From Pseudomonas sp. PDM16 (lineage in GTDB: Bacteria > Pseudomonadota > Gammaproteobacteria > Pseudomonadales > Pseudomonadaceae), in assembly GCF_014851865.1 (NCBI RefSeq), contig NZ_JACVAM010000001.1, forward strand, positions 372,001-436,000: DNA of 64,000 nt, in the 5' to 3' direction. Position 1 is the stretch's first letter. Each line of letters begins with the position of its first letter. The translations under genes were made by a program, and so were the position numbers. Under the pieces are notes generated by a model. That model was not told where the DNA came from. It made no database searches and saw only the letters and a program-made list of their open reading frames with translations. This document shows positions 44,605-53,536 of this stretch, piece after piece.

Positions 44605-45342
44605 TTACCATTTTTCCATCCAGGGGCGGAGATCGAGCTCGAAGGTCCAGGCATCGCGCGGCTGGCTGTGCAGGAACCAGTAGTTGTCGGCGATATGCTC
44701 GGGGTTGAGGATGCCGTCCTGGTCCTTGCGCGCGTACATATCGGGGAAAGTGTCGCGGATAAAGGCGGTGTCGATGGCGCCGTCCACCACCACGTGGGCC
44801 ACGTGAATGTTCCGCGGCCCCAGCTCGCGCGCCATGCTCTGCGCCAGGGCGCGTACACCGTGCTTGGCGCCGGCGAAGGCAGCGAAGTGCGAGGCCCCGC
44901 GCAGACCGGCGGTGGCGCCGGTGAAGAGGATGGTGCCGCGGCCGCGGGTGACCATGCGTCGGGCCACAGCCTGGGCGGATAGGAAGGCGGCGAAGCAGGC
45001 CATTTCCCAGATCTTGAAGTACTTGCGCGCGGTCTCGTCGAGGATGCTGCACGGCACGTTGGCGCCGATGTTGAAGACGAATGCCTCGATCGGACCAATG
45101 TCGCGCTCGATCTGCTCGACCAGTTCGGCAACCTCCTCCTCCTTGCGCGCGTCGGAGGCGAAGCCATGGGCCTCACCTCCCTCTGCGCGAATGCTGTCCA
45201 CCAGCGGCTGCAACTTTTCTGCACTGCGTCGGGTCACGCAAGCGACGTAGCCCTCGCGGGCAAAGCGTTTGGCGATTGCACCTCCAGTGGCATCGCCAGC
45301 GCCAATCACCAGCACCACTTTCTTGTCGTTGTTATCACTCAT
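44605..45342 (-). CDS. SDR-family protein lacking the usual catalytic Ser and Tyr
   Basis: 245 residues from the ATG at 45342, which has AGAGG 9 nt upstream (an overlapping GTG lies three codons earlier). The Rossmann start is VVLVIGAGDATGGAIAKRF, with Ala where the glycine motif normally has Gly. In the active-site region FTGATAGLRG then AAFAGAKHG, the aligned Ser is Ala143 and the Tyr of YxxxK is Phe156; Lys160 is kept. So a classic dehydrogenase mechanism is unlikely. Partnered with the isomerase-family gene and divergent from a TetR gene. Confidence 0.82.
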   Translation of the reverse strand: MSDNNDKKVVLVIGAGDATGGAIAKRFAREGYVACVTRRSAEKLQPLVDSIRAEGGEAHGFASDARKEEEVAELVEQIERDIGPIEAFVFNIGANVPCSILDETARKYFKIWEMACFAAFLSAQAVARRMVTRGRGTILFTGATAGLRGASHFAAFAGAKHGVRALAQSMARELGPRNIHVAHVVVDGAIDTAFIRDTFPDMYARKDQDGILNPEHIADNYWFLHSQPRDAWTFELDLRPWMEKW

Positions 45343-45359
45343 GTCGCTCACCTCTTTGA

Positions 45360-45388
45360 TAAACGATCGTTTAGTAAACGAACGTTAT
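45360..45388. promoter_or_regulatory. TetR operator pair
   Basis: AAACGATCGTTT (45361-45372) is a perfect 12-bp palindrome, and AAACGAACGTT (45376-45386) repeats it imperfectly 15 bp later. It lies between the divergent SDR and TetR genes, where a TetR dimer would repress both. Confidence 0.65.
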
Positions 45389-45424
45389 GCTAAGCTTTCG
45401 ACACCCGTCAAGCAGGAGTTCGTC

Positions 45425-46012
45425 ATGCGCTATTCCGCCGAGCACAAGGCCCAGACCCGGGAGAAGCTGCTGCAGGCCAGCGGTGTTCTGGCCAAGCGGG
45501 GTGGTTTCGCCGGCACCGGTGTCGACGGCCTGATGAAGGCCATCGGTCTGACCGGCGGCGCCTTCTATGGGCACTTCTCGTCCAAGGACGAACTGTTCGC
45601 CGCCATCGTCGAGCGCGAGCTGAGCCACAGCCTGGAGCTGCTCGGCAGCGGCGAGGCCAGCCGCGACAAGCTTAGGCGCTGCCTGGCCATGTACTTGAGC
45701 ATGAAGCATGTCGAGCAGCCCGACAGCGGCTGCGCCATACCCACCCTGGGTGCCGAAATAGCCCGCGCCGATATCGGCGTGCGCGAGAACGCCGAAAATT
45801 GGTTGGTGCGTCTGCAACAGGCCTGGGCCGCAGAGCTCGGCGACCCGCAACTGGCCTGGGCCATCCTCGCCCAGTGCGTCGGCGCCCTGGTGGTCGCTCG
45901 GATGATGGCCACCCCCGAGCGCCAGGGGGAAGTACTCGAAGCGAGCAAGGCACTGATCGCCGTGAGCGTGCCCGCGCACGACGAAAATTACTCCCAAAGT
46001 AGTAAGAAATAA
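45425..46012 (+). CDS. TetR-family transcriptional repressor
   Basis: 195 residues from the ATG at 45425 with GGAG upstream. The N-terminal helix-turn-helix is GVDGLMKAIGLTGGAFYGHF and SKDELFAAIVE, the YxHFxSKxxL hallmark. The C-terminal half is the ligand-binding domain. It is divergent from the SDR/isomerase pair, with a palindromic operator in between. The inducer is unknown but is likely a toxic small molecule handled by those enzymes. Confidence 0.88.
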   Translation: MRYSAEHKAQTREKLLQASGVLAKRGGFAGTGVDGLMKAIGLTGGAFYGHFSSKDELFAAIVERELSHSLELLGSGEASRDKLRRCLAMYLSMKHVEQPDSGCAIPTLGAEIARADIGVRENAENWLVRLQQAWAAELGDPQLAWAILAQCVGALVVARMMATPERQGEVLEASKALIAVSVPAHDENYSQSSKK

Positions 46013-46172
46013 GAGCCGAGTATTGATCCAGAGCGCTCGTAGCAGCTATTCAGTGGCGTTATCCTGACGTCATGTTCAGCTTTGGCGGCCAACCAGCCCC
46101 AAGGCCTGATGGCCGGCGAAAACGCCAGCCTCACCTGCTGACGGAATCGTCTTGAAATCACTCGAGGTCTCC

Positions 46173-47390
46173 ATGCCTGCCGCGGCCGCAGCCCCGGAAG
46201 TTCTGATCGCCGAAGCCGACCCCTGGACAGCCGACCTGTTGACTCAGTTGGTGCTCGATATCCGTAGCGACGCCCAGGTACAGCGCTTCACGGACGGCCA
46301 GTCGGCCCTGCTGAGGTGCCGTCGTCGCCTACCGGATCTGCTCATCGCCGATGGCGAACTGCCTGGCCTGGATGGCATCGAACTGCTGCGCCAGTTGCGG
46401 AGACATTCGCGCTCGCCCGCCCTGCCATGCATCCTCATCAGTAATCGTGTCGATGCCAGCAGCGTGCGCGCGGTGCTGCCGCTGGCACCCGCCGCGTACC
46501 TGGCCAAGCCCTTCAATGCAGAGCACCTGCGCCAGCGCCTGGCCAGCCTGCTGCCGACTGCCAGCAACGAAAGCGGCTCGACGCCGGCGCCGCCGCTCGT
46601 CAATGATCTCGCCCAGTATCTCGACAACATGCGCGAAGACAGCGAAGGGGCACCCCTCCTGGCAGACGTGCGCGTGGCCGTCAGCCGGAGCCTTCAGGCC
46701 AGTGAAACCGACCTTGGCTCGCTCTCCCGCGAGTTCGTGCGCGACCCGCAGATAACCGCCCGCCTGATCGCGGCTGCCAACAGCGCCGCCGAGCGGCGCG
46801 GGGCCACCTGCCAGACGCTTCCCCAGGCGCTGCAACGTCTGGGCGTACCTCGGGCACTCAATCTGGTGCTGGGCATGGCCGTACAGCGCAACGCTCGCCT
46901 GCAAGACTCACGACTGGCTGAAATTGCCGTACGGGCGGGAAAGAACGCCCAGCGCTGTGCCGAGCTTGCGCATTGGCAGGCAGCTCAGCTGCGCCTGGAC
47001 CATGAGCTTTGCTACACGGCCGGGCTCCTGCACAACATTGGCGAACTGGCCCTGTTGCGCTGCCTGCAGGACTGGCAGAAGTGCGGCGGCAGTCTGTCGG
47101 ACGACGATATAGCGCAGGCGCTGCAGCAGCGAGCTGCCGGCTTCGGCTCCGCACTGCGCATTCGCTGGCGCCTGCCGCTGGGCCTGCGCGAGCTGATCTC
47201 GGCCTACTACACGGTAAGCGGCGGCGTGTTCTCGCGAGAAGCACTGGTGCTCAACTTCAGCGCTCTTCTGCTCGACCTGCCCGAAGGTCAGCCCGCCGAG
47301 TCGCTGCTCGAAAGCCGACCTGCACGAATGCTCGGCTTGCGCCGCGAGTTTCTCGCACGTATTCCCTCACATCTACTGGCGGAAGGTTGA
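46173..47390 (+). CDS. Response regulator with HDOD output domain (copy 2)
   Basis: 405 residues from the ATG at 46173, where GAGG lies 6 nt upstream; a TTG start 7 codons earlier is also possible. With this start the length equals copy 1 exactly. The receiver (LIAEADPWTADLL, LLIADGELPGLDG, LAKPFN) and HDOD regions (LIAAANSAAERRGATCQTLP; AGLLHNIGELALLRCLQDW) align with 42713-43930 along the whole length. The two copies flank the isomerase/SDR/TetR group. No kinase gene adjacent. Confidence 0.85.
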   Translation: MPAAAAAPEVLIAEADPWTADLLTQLVLDIRSDAQVQRFTDGQSALLRCRRRLPDLLIADGELPGLDGIELLRQLRRHSRSPALPCILISNRVDASSVRAVLPLAPAAYLAKPFNAEHLRQRLASLLPTASNESGSTPAPPLVNDLAQYLDNMREDSEGAPLLADVRVAVSRSLQASETDLGSLSREFVRDPQITARLIAAANSAAERRGATCQTLPQALQRLGVPRALNLVLGMAVQRNARLQDSRLAEIAVRAGKNAQRCAELAHWQAAQLRLDHELCYTAGLLHNIGELALLRCLQDWQKCGGSLSDDDIAQALQQRAAGFGSALRIRWRLPLGLRELISAYYTVSGGVFSREALVLNFSALLLDLPEGQPAESLLESRPARMLGLRREFLARIPSHLLAEG

Positions 47391-47445
47391 GCGCGGGCCT
47401 CACCCGCCAGAAAGGCCGCCGGGGCCACCCCATCCGGATCAGTTG

Positions 47446-50301
47446 CTACTGTGAGAGATCATCAGCCAACTCGGCCAGGGGACGTGGGCGATCGATGAAA
47501 TAGCCCTGTGCGTAGTCGATTCCCAGCTCGCGAAGGCAATCCTGCGCCGCATCGCTCTCGACGAACTCGGCCACCGTGTGCAGATCCAGCTGGCGGGCAA
47601 TCTGTACCATGGAACCGACCATGGCACGGTTGATCGGATCGCGCTCGATACCGCGCACGAAGGTGCCATCGATCTTCAGCAGGTCCAGGGGCAGATGGCG
47701 CAGGTAGGCGTAAGACGCGAAGCCGCTGCCGAAGTCGTCCAGCGCCACTTTGAGGCCGCGCCGACGCAGGCGCTCGATCCAGCCGGCAGAGCTCCCCAGC
47801 TCGGCCAGCGCGACCATCTCGGTAATCTCCAGGCACAGCTTGCCGGCAGGAAGCCGGTGGGTGTCGAGCAGCTCGTCGAGCAGTGCATGGAACTCCGGAT
47901 CGAGCAATGAAGGAGCGCTGAGGTTGATGTTGACCTGGCTCAGCGCCATCTGGTGCTGCGGATTCTCCGCCAACCATTCGCAGTAGCGACGGAGCACCCA
48001 GCGGTCGATCTGAGCGAGGAAACCGTAGCGCTCGGCAGCGGCAAAGAACTGCCCCGGCGCCACCCACTCGGCAGACTGCGGATCGCGGTAACGCAGCAGC
48101 ACCTCGTAGTGCAGCCCCTCCTCCTCGCGCTGCAACGCTCGTACCGGCTGATAGAACAGCTCGAAGTGCTGCTGTTCGATGGCCTCGCGCAGGCGGGTAA
48201 TCCATTGCAGCTGGCGCTGGTGCTCGACCAGCGCGCCATCGGCCGGGTTGAACAGGTGCACGCGGTTGCGCCCCTGCGACTTGGCCAAGCTGCTGGCGTT
48301 ATCCGCCCAATTCAGCGCCTCCTCCCAGTCACGCACACCGGACTCCAACTCCAGCACACCGATGCTCACGCAAAGCCGGAACGGCCGACCACCATAGCTG
48401 AACACGAACTGCTCTACTGCCAGACGCAGGCGCTCTGCCTGTTCCAGCGCCTGGGCCCGGTCGCAGTCAGCCAGCAGCACGGCGAATTCGTCGCCGCCGA
48501 TACGCGCCAACTCGGCCTGGCTCGGCACACAGCCGAGCAGATGGTTAGCCAACTGGCGCAACAGTTGGTCACCAGCGGAGTGACCGCAGAGATCGTTGAC
48601 CTGCTTGAATTGGTCCAGGTCGAGGAACAACAGGTGGCTGAAGCGCCGGCCACCACCCTCCAGGCTCCCCTGCAGCAGGCGCTCCAGTTCACGCCGATTG
48701 ACCAGCCCGGTCAGCGAGTCGTGGGCGGCCAGGCGTGCCAGGCGCTGCTCCAGCGCCCGTCGTTCGCTGAGGTCGACGACGATACCCTCGATACAATGCT
48801 GGCCACGCTGCTCGTGCAACGACAGATGCACCCAGCGACTGAGGCCATCGGCGGTCTGCAACTGCACCTCACCACTGGCGATGCTCTGTGTCTCGCTCAG
48901 TTGCGCACACAGCCGCTGCCAATCACCGGGCGCCAGCAGGCCTTGGATCGGCTGCGCCTGCAGCAGTTCGGCATCGGCATCGGTACGCCCGAGCAGGCGC
49001 AGGAAGCTGGGGTTGGTCTCCAGCAGCAGCCCCTGGCGATTGCAGCGGAAGATACCTTCGCCGGCGTTACGGAATAGCCCGCGATACTGCTCCAGGTTGA
49101 CGATGGCCTGTTCGCGGGAGGCCAGCAGGGCCTGGCGCACGTCCTCCAACTGGCGGCCATTGAGGATGCCGAATAGGAATACGCAGACCACCGGCAGCCA
49201 GGCGTGCAACACATCAACCCACGCGTTGCGCGGCACCAGACCGGCACGGCTCAACGAGAGCATCAGCATGAGCAGGATCGCCGCGCTCCAGAACAGCGCG
49301 AACCAGCCGGCATAGGGGCGACGCAGGTAAAGGGCGAGCAGGGTCAGGCCGAGCTGGAACAAACCGGTCGTCAGCATCATCAGGTTCATCGTCTGGGCTG
49401 CCAGACTGTGACCCTGGCTCAGCAACACCCATACAAGCGCACCCGCCAGGCCAGCTACCAGCACGTTGCGCAGCAAACGTGGCAGTCCCTCGTCCAGGCG
49501 TAGCGACGCGCTGATGAACAGGGTGCTGAAGATCAGCGTGAGCACACCGAACAGGTTGGTCTCGAACTGCATGGCAGGCGGCCAGTTGCGCCAGAGCAGC
49601 AGGTTGGTCAGGTCGTTGATTGCGGCCGCGTACCAGGCAACGCTGAGGATCGTCGCGCAGTAGTAACCCAGACGGCGGTCCGGGGCGATGACGAACTTGA
49701 GCAGATGAAACAGCGCCATCACCAGCAATGCGCCGACAATCAGGCCGTTGTTCAGCCAGGTGGTGGCCAGCAGGCGGTCCTTGTTCGCCGCTGGCAGGAT
49801 CTTGACCGGCAGGCTGATCGACGAGGTGCTGCGCACCCGCATGATCACCTCCTGCTCGCCGACACCCAGGGTCGGCAGTGGCACCATGAAGGCGCGCAGC
49901 GGTTCGTCACGGCGGGCGAACGGCAGATGGTCACCGACCTGGCGATAGAGCTGCAGGCGCTCGTCGACGAACACCCAGATCTGCACATCATCAAGGTAGG
50001 TATGGTCGAGCCAGAGGTAGTAGCGCTCGCCCGAGCGACCAGCCAGACGCAGACCGAACCACCAGGCACTATCGCTCCAGCCCAGCGAAGGAATGCTCTG
50101 CAGAACACGCCCCTCACTCAGCAAATGGGCTCTCGCCTGGTGCAGCGACAGCTGCTCTGACACATCCTCCAACAGCCGCACGGCGGGTACCGTGTCGACA
50201 TCCGCGCCGCGCAGGTCAAGCAGTGGTAGCTCGGCCCGGGCAGCACCGCAGAACAGCGCCAGACACAGCATTGGCACGAGCCAACGGAAAGCAGACGACA
50301 T
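47446..50301 (-). CDS. 7TM-DISM sensor with PAS, GGDEF and EAL domains
   Basis: 951 residues. A signal peptide (cleavage after ARA) leads into a periplasmic 7TMR-DISM extracellular domain (residues about 25-180; WWFGLRLAGRSGERYYLWL), seven membrane helices (about 185-390) and a PAS region. A GGDEF domain follows with intact RIGGDEF and FLDLDQFKQVNDLCGHS. In the C-terminal EAL domain the signature reads YEVLLR rather than EAL, with LDDFGSG kept. It probably makes cyclic di-GMP; hydrolysis is less certain. Sensing is likely of a periplasmic carbohydrate or polyamine-like ligand. Confidence 0.9.
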   Translation of the reverse strand: MSSAFRWLVPMLCLALFCGAARAELPLLDLRGADVDTVPAVRLLEDVSEQLSLHQARAHLLSEGRVLQSIPSLGWSDSAWWFGLRLAGRSGERYYLWLDHTYLDDVQIWVFVDERLQLYRQVGDHLPFARRDEPLRAFMVPLPTLGVGEQEVIMRVRSTSSISLPVKILPAANKDRLLATTWLNNGLIVGALLVMALFHLLKFVIAPDRRLGYYCATILSVAWYAAAINDLTNLLLWRNWPPAMQFETNLFGVLTLIFSTLFISASLRLDEGLPRLLRNVLVAGLAGALVWVLLSQGHSLAAQTMNLMMLTTGLFQLGLTLLALYLRRPYAGWFALFWSAAILLMLMLSLSRAGLVPRNAWVDVLHAWLPVVCVFLFGILNGRQLEDVRQALLASREQAIVNLEQYRGLFRNAGEGIFRCNRQGLLLETNPSFLRLLGRTDADAELLQAQPIQGLLAPGDWQRLCAQLSETQSIASGEVQLQTADGLSRWVHLSLHEQRGQHCIEGIVVDLSERRALEQRLARLAAHDSLTGLVNRRELERLLQGSLEGGGRRFSHLLFLDLDQFKQVNDLCGHSAGDQLLRQLANHLLGCVPSQAELARIGGDEFAVLLADCDRAQALEQAERLRLAVEQFVFSYGGRPFRLCVSIGVLELESGVRDWEEALNWADNASSLAKSQGRNRVHLFNPADGALVEHQRQLQWITRLREAIEQQHFELFYQPVRALQREEEGLHYEVLLRYRDPQSAEWVAPGQFFAAAERYGFLAQIDRWVLRRYCEWLAENPQHQMALSQVNINLSAPSLLDPEFHALLDELLDTHRLPAGKLCLEITEMVALAELGSSAGWIERLRRRGLKVALDDFGSGFASYAYLRHLPLDLLKIDGTFVRGIERDPINRAMVGSMVQIARQLDLHTVAEFVESDAAQDCLRELGIDYAQGYFIDRPRPLAELADDLSQ

Positions 50302-50364
50302 CGGGACGACCTGAAAGCGGAGGGGGATACTGGCGAAACGCCTTCTACCAGATTAGCTCAAGCC

Positions 50365-51057
50365 TCAGCCGATGCCTGCAGCCTGACGCAAGATCCCGAG
50401 ATCGGTGATCTCGATTTCGCCATAGGTCAGGCGCAGAGCACCGCGCGCCTCCAGGTCCTTGAGGATCTGATTGGTCGTCTGCCGCGACAGACCGAGCATC
50501 AATGCCAGCTGCTCCTGAGCCAGGTGCAGCACCCGACGGGGCCCCGTTTCACCGTAGCCCTCCGCGATCATCAGCACGCGCCGAGCCAGACGTGGTGCGG
50601 CCGGTAACAGGCTCATCTCCTCCAGCGCGATGAAGGCCAGACGCAGCTTCTGGCTCATCAGCAGGGCGAAGTCGCGCCAGTGGCCGGGCTCGCGAGCTAG
50701 CAGCGCCAGCAACGCAGCCTGAGGCACCTGCAGCAGGCGGGTCGGACCCTCGGCGTAGGCATCGTGGGTGCGCGGCTGGCCGTCGAACAGCGAGATTTCT
50801 CCAAACCAGTACGGCGGCTCGACCAACGTCAGCAATGCCTCCTTGCCGTCACGACTGACCGCGCCGACCCGCATCATCCCTTCCAGCACTGCGTACAGGC
50901 CGCAGGGAGGGTCGCCCCGACGAAACAGAAGCTGCCCTGGCTCCAGCTGCAGGACGCGCGCCTCGCCCAGCAGCTCGTCGCGCAGGACGGTCGGCAGATG
51001 GCTGAACCACTGACCGCTGTCCAGCAGGGAACGGTAGGTAGCAGGAGTTTCGGACAT
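50365..51057 (-). CDS. Crp/Fnr-family transcriptional regulator
   Basis: 230 residues. A cyclic-nucleotide-binding-like beta roll (about 20-140; LEPGQLLFRRGDPPCGLYAV, WFGEISLFDGQPRTHDAYAE) is followed by a Crp helix-turn-helix (LALMLGLSRQTTNQILKDLE). FNR-type cysteines are absent, so it is not an oxygen sensor of that kind. It is divergent from the Mpo1-like gene at 51139, with 81 nt between them. Confidence 0.88.
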   Translation of the reverse strand: MSETPATYRSLLDSGQWFSHLPTVLRDELLGEARVLQLEPGQLLFRRGDPPCGLYAVLEGMMRVGAVSRDGKEALLTLVEPPYWFGEISLFDGQPRTHDAYAEGPTRLLQVPQAALLALLAREPGHWRDFALLMSQKLRLAFIALEEMSLLPAAPRLARRVLMIAEGYGETGPRRVLHLAQEQLALMLGLSRQTTNQILKDLEARGALRLTYGEIEITDLGILRQAAGIG

Positions 51058-51138
51058 GGCTTTGTCGCCTAACTGACAGTCGTGATGCAGGAGCTGGCGT
51101 GATCATGCCATCAACCCTGCCTTGCTGAGGACATAACA

Positions 51139-51666
51139 ATGAAAACCCTCGTCGATCATCTCGGCCAGTACGCGGAATACCACCGCGACCGGCGCAACAT
51201 TCTCAGCCACTTCATCGGCATTCCGATGATCGTGGTCGCCGTAGCCGTTCTGCTGTCGCGCCCCGGGTGGGAGGTAGCCGGCCTGTGGGCCTCGCCGGCT
51301 CTGCTCACCGCGCTTGCCGCAGGCTTCTTCTATCTGCGCCTGGACCTGCGCTTTGGCCTGCTGATGAGCGCATTGCTCGCCCTGTGCCTGTGGGCCGGCG
51401 CCGTCTTGGCCCAGCAGAGCACGATGGTATGGCTGAGCGGCGGCCTTGGCCTGTTCGTGGTCGGCTGGATCATCCAGTTCATCGGTCACTACTATGAGGG
51501 CCGCAAGCCGGCCTTCGTCGACGATCTGATGGGTCTGGTGGTCGGTCCGTTGTTCGTGGTGGCCGAGCTGGGCTTCCTGCTCGGTCTGCGCCCCGAGGTG
51601 CAGGAAGCCGTGGAGCGCTGCGCCGGTCCGACGTGCATCCACCCTCGCAAGGCCTTGGCCTCCTGA
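51139..51666 (+). CDS. Mpo1-like (DUF962) membrane protein
   Basis: 175 residues with the DUF962 start YAEYHRDRRNILSHFIGIPM and four membrane helices. A conserved HYYEGRKPAFVDDLMGL segment follows. Yeast Mpo1 is an iron-dependent dioxygenase that alpha-oxidises 2-hydroxy fatty acids; the conserved His residues here fit that, but the bacterial role is unproven. It is divergent from a Crp/Fnr gene. Confidence 0.82.
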   Translation: MKTLVDHLGQYAEYHRDRRNILSHFIGIPMIVVAVAVLLSRPGWEVAGLWASPALLTALAAGFFYLRLDLRFGLLMSALLALCLWAGAVLAQQSTMVWLSGGLGLFVVGWIIQFIGHYYEGRKPAFVDDLMGLVVGPLFVVAELGFLLGLRPEVQEAVERCAGPTCIHPRKALAS

Positions 51667-52087
51667 TCCAGTTCGCGGTCGCCCCTGAGCGGCCGCGTCC
51701 TTCGCCAGAACGTAGTCCCCCATAGCGCCCACTACAAGGCGTCGCCTTCACGACATTTCCTGCCGCCTTCTCGTACGACTACTCCCTATCCAGCCAAATC
51801 GACGAACGGCCATTCACGACCCGAATGCCGCTCTGCGCCGCGATCTACCGCAAATCTGTCAGCATCCCAGCAACAACGGCACTTTGCGATGCCGATCAAT
51901 AACTACAAGTCACGCTGTGACTTGTAGTTATTAAACAGTACCGCTTCAGAATTTCTTGAAGGCCTTCGCATTCGCCTGCAAAATGCCGCGCCCGCCCTCT
52001 TCCGGTGCGGCTTTGTGCTGATCCCACACCCCGCGTGCCACACGTAGTGCGCTGGTTCATCAAAACGATCACGCAGGAGATTTCTAA
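51667..52087. other. Gap between Mpo1-like gene and pntAA
   Basis: 421 nt without a convincing gene. It contains a perfect 35-nt palindrome (51898-51932, listed separately). AGGAG at 52076-52080 serves the GTG start of pntAA. No terminator with a T-run follows the Mpo1-like gene. Confidence 0.5.
51898..51932. promoter_or_regulatory. Perfect 16-bp-arm palindrome upstream of pntAA
   Basis: AATAACTACAAGTCAC (51898-51913), loop GCT, GTGACTTGTAGTTATT (51917-51932). The arms match at every base and are AT-rich in a GC-rich region. There is no T-run, so it is not a standard terminator. It may be an operator, an RNA-processing hairpin or a remnant of a mobile element. Confidence 0.5.
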
Positions 52088-53209
52088 GTGCACATCGGTG
52101 TTCCTCTCGAGACCCACGCCGGCGAGACGCGGGTTGCCGCGACGCCCGAAACCGTCAAGAAGCTGGTTGGCCAGGGCCATCAGGTGACCGTCCAGGCCGG
52201 TGCAGGCGTCAGCGCCAGCATCCCGGATAGCGCCTATGAAGCCGTTGGCGCCAGCATCGGCAACGACGCCGCCGCCTTCGGTGCCGACCTGGTGCTGAAA
52301 GTGGTCGCCCCGACCGAAGCCGAACTGGCTCACATGAAGTCCGGCGCCGTGCTGGTCGGCATGCTCAACCCGTTCTGCAACGACACCATCGCGCGCATGA
52401 ACGCCCGTGGCGTCACCGCCTTCGCCCTGGAGGCCGCCCCGCGTACCTCCCGCGCGCAGAGCCTGGACGTACTGAGTTCGCAGGCCAACATCGCCGGCTA
52501 CAAGGCCGTGATGCTCGCCGCCAACCATTACCCGCGCTTCATGCCCATGCTGATGACCGCCGCCGGTACCGTGAAGGCCGCCCGCGTGCTGATCCTCGGC
52601 GCCGGCGTGGCTGGCCTGCAGGCCATCGCCACCGCCAAGCGTCTGGGTGCTGTGATCGAGGCCTCGGACGTGCGTCCGGCCGTGAAGGAGCAGATCGAGT
52701 CGCTCGGCGCCAAGTTCGTCGACGTACCGTTCGAGACCGATGAAGAGCGCGAGTGCGCCCAGGGTGTCGGCGGTTACGCCCGCCCGATGCCCGCTTCGTG
52801 GATGGAGCGTCAGGCCAAGGCCGTGCACGAGAAGGCCAAGCAGGCCGACATCGTCATCACCACCGCGCTGATCCCGGGCCGCAAGGCGCCGACTCTGCTG
52901 CATGAAGCGACTGTCGCCGAGATGAAGCCGGGTTCCGTGGTCATCGACCTGGCGGCTGCCCAGGGTGGCAACTGCCCGCTGACCGAGGCCGATCAGGTCG
53001 TGGTCAAGCACGGCGTGACCCTCGTCGGCCACACCAACCTGGCCGCGCTGGTGCCGGCGGATGCCTCCGCCCTGTACGCCCGCAACCTGCTGGACTTCCT
53101 CAAGCTCGTGATCGACAAGGAAGCCCAGTTCCAGCTCAACCTCGAAGACGACATCGTCGCTGCCTGCCTCATGTGCAAGGGCGGTGAAGTCGTGCGCAAG
53201 AACGGTTAA
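52088..53209 (+). CDS. pntAA: Proton-translocating NAD(P) transhydrogenase, alpha subunit part 1
   Basis: 373 residues, beginning with a GTG codon preceded by [25 protein letters not shown] and the NAD-binding [20 protein letters not shown] mark the soluble domain I. It binds NAD(H) and hands hydride to the NADP(H)-binding PntB. In this genome PntA is split, as in other pseudomonads: domain I here and the membrane part in pntAB, 11 nt downstream. Confidence 0.95.
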   Translation: MHIGVPLETHAGETRVAATPETVKKLVGQGHQVTVQAGAGVSASIPDSAYEAVGASIGNDAAAFGADLVLKVVAPTEAELAHMKSGAVLVGMLNPFCNDTIARMNARGVTAFALEAAPRTSRAQSLDVLSSQANIAGYKAVMLAANHYPRFMPMLMTAAGTVKAARVLILGAGVAGLQAIATAKRLGAVIEASDVRPAVKEQIESLGAKFVDVPFETDEERECAQGVGGYARPMPASWMERQAKAVHEKAKQADIVITTALIPGRKAPTLLHEATVAEMKPGSVVIDLAAAQGGNCPLTEADQVVVKHGVTLVGHTNLAALVPADASALYARNLLDFLKLVIDKEAQFQLNLEDDIVAACLMCKGGEVVRKNG

Positions 53210-53220
53210 GGAGTCGCGAG

Positions 53221-53535
53221 ATGGAACTGATCTCCCCCAGCATCTACAACCTGATCATCTTCGTACTGGCCATCTACGTGGGCTACCACGTGGTATGGAA
53301 CGTCACCCCGGCCCTGCACACCCCGCTGATGGCCGTGACCAACGCGATCTCCGCCATCGTCATCGTCGGCGCCATGCTGGCCGCCGCCCTGACCGTGACC
53401 CCGCTGGGCAAGTCCATGGGCACCCTGGCCGTGGCCCTGGCCGCGGTCAACGTGTTCGGTGGCTTCCTGGTTACCCGCCGCATGCTGGAAATGTTCAAGA
53501 AGAAGGCGCCCAAAGCCAAGGCAGAGGGCAAATAA
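53221..53535 (+). CDS. pntAB: NAD(P) transhydrogenase, alpha subunit part 2
   Basis: 104 residues with three membrane helices ([40 protein letters not shown]; third in the C-terminal half). It forms the membrane domain II part of PntA. AAGGAG precedes the ATG. Overlap with pntB is nil: pntB starts 1 nt after its stop. Confidence 0.95.
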   Translation: MELISPSIYNLIIFVLAIYVGYHVVWNVTPALHTPLMAVTNAISAIVIVGAMLAAALTVTPLGKSMGTLAVALAAVNVFGGFLVTRRMLEMFKKKAPKAKAEGK

Positions 53536-53536
53536 G

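Noticed and set aside
45342..45351. GTG start three codons upstream of the SDR ATG
   Set aside because: The GTG lies inside the AGAGGTGA ribosome-binding site; the ATG at 45342 has the proper spacing.
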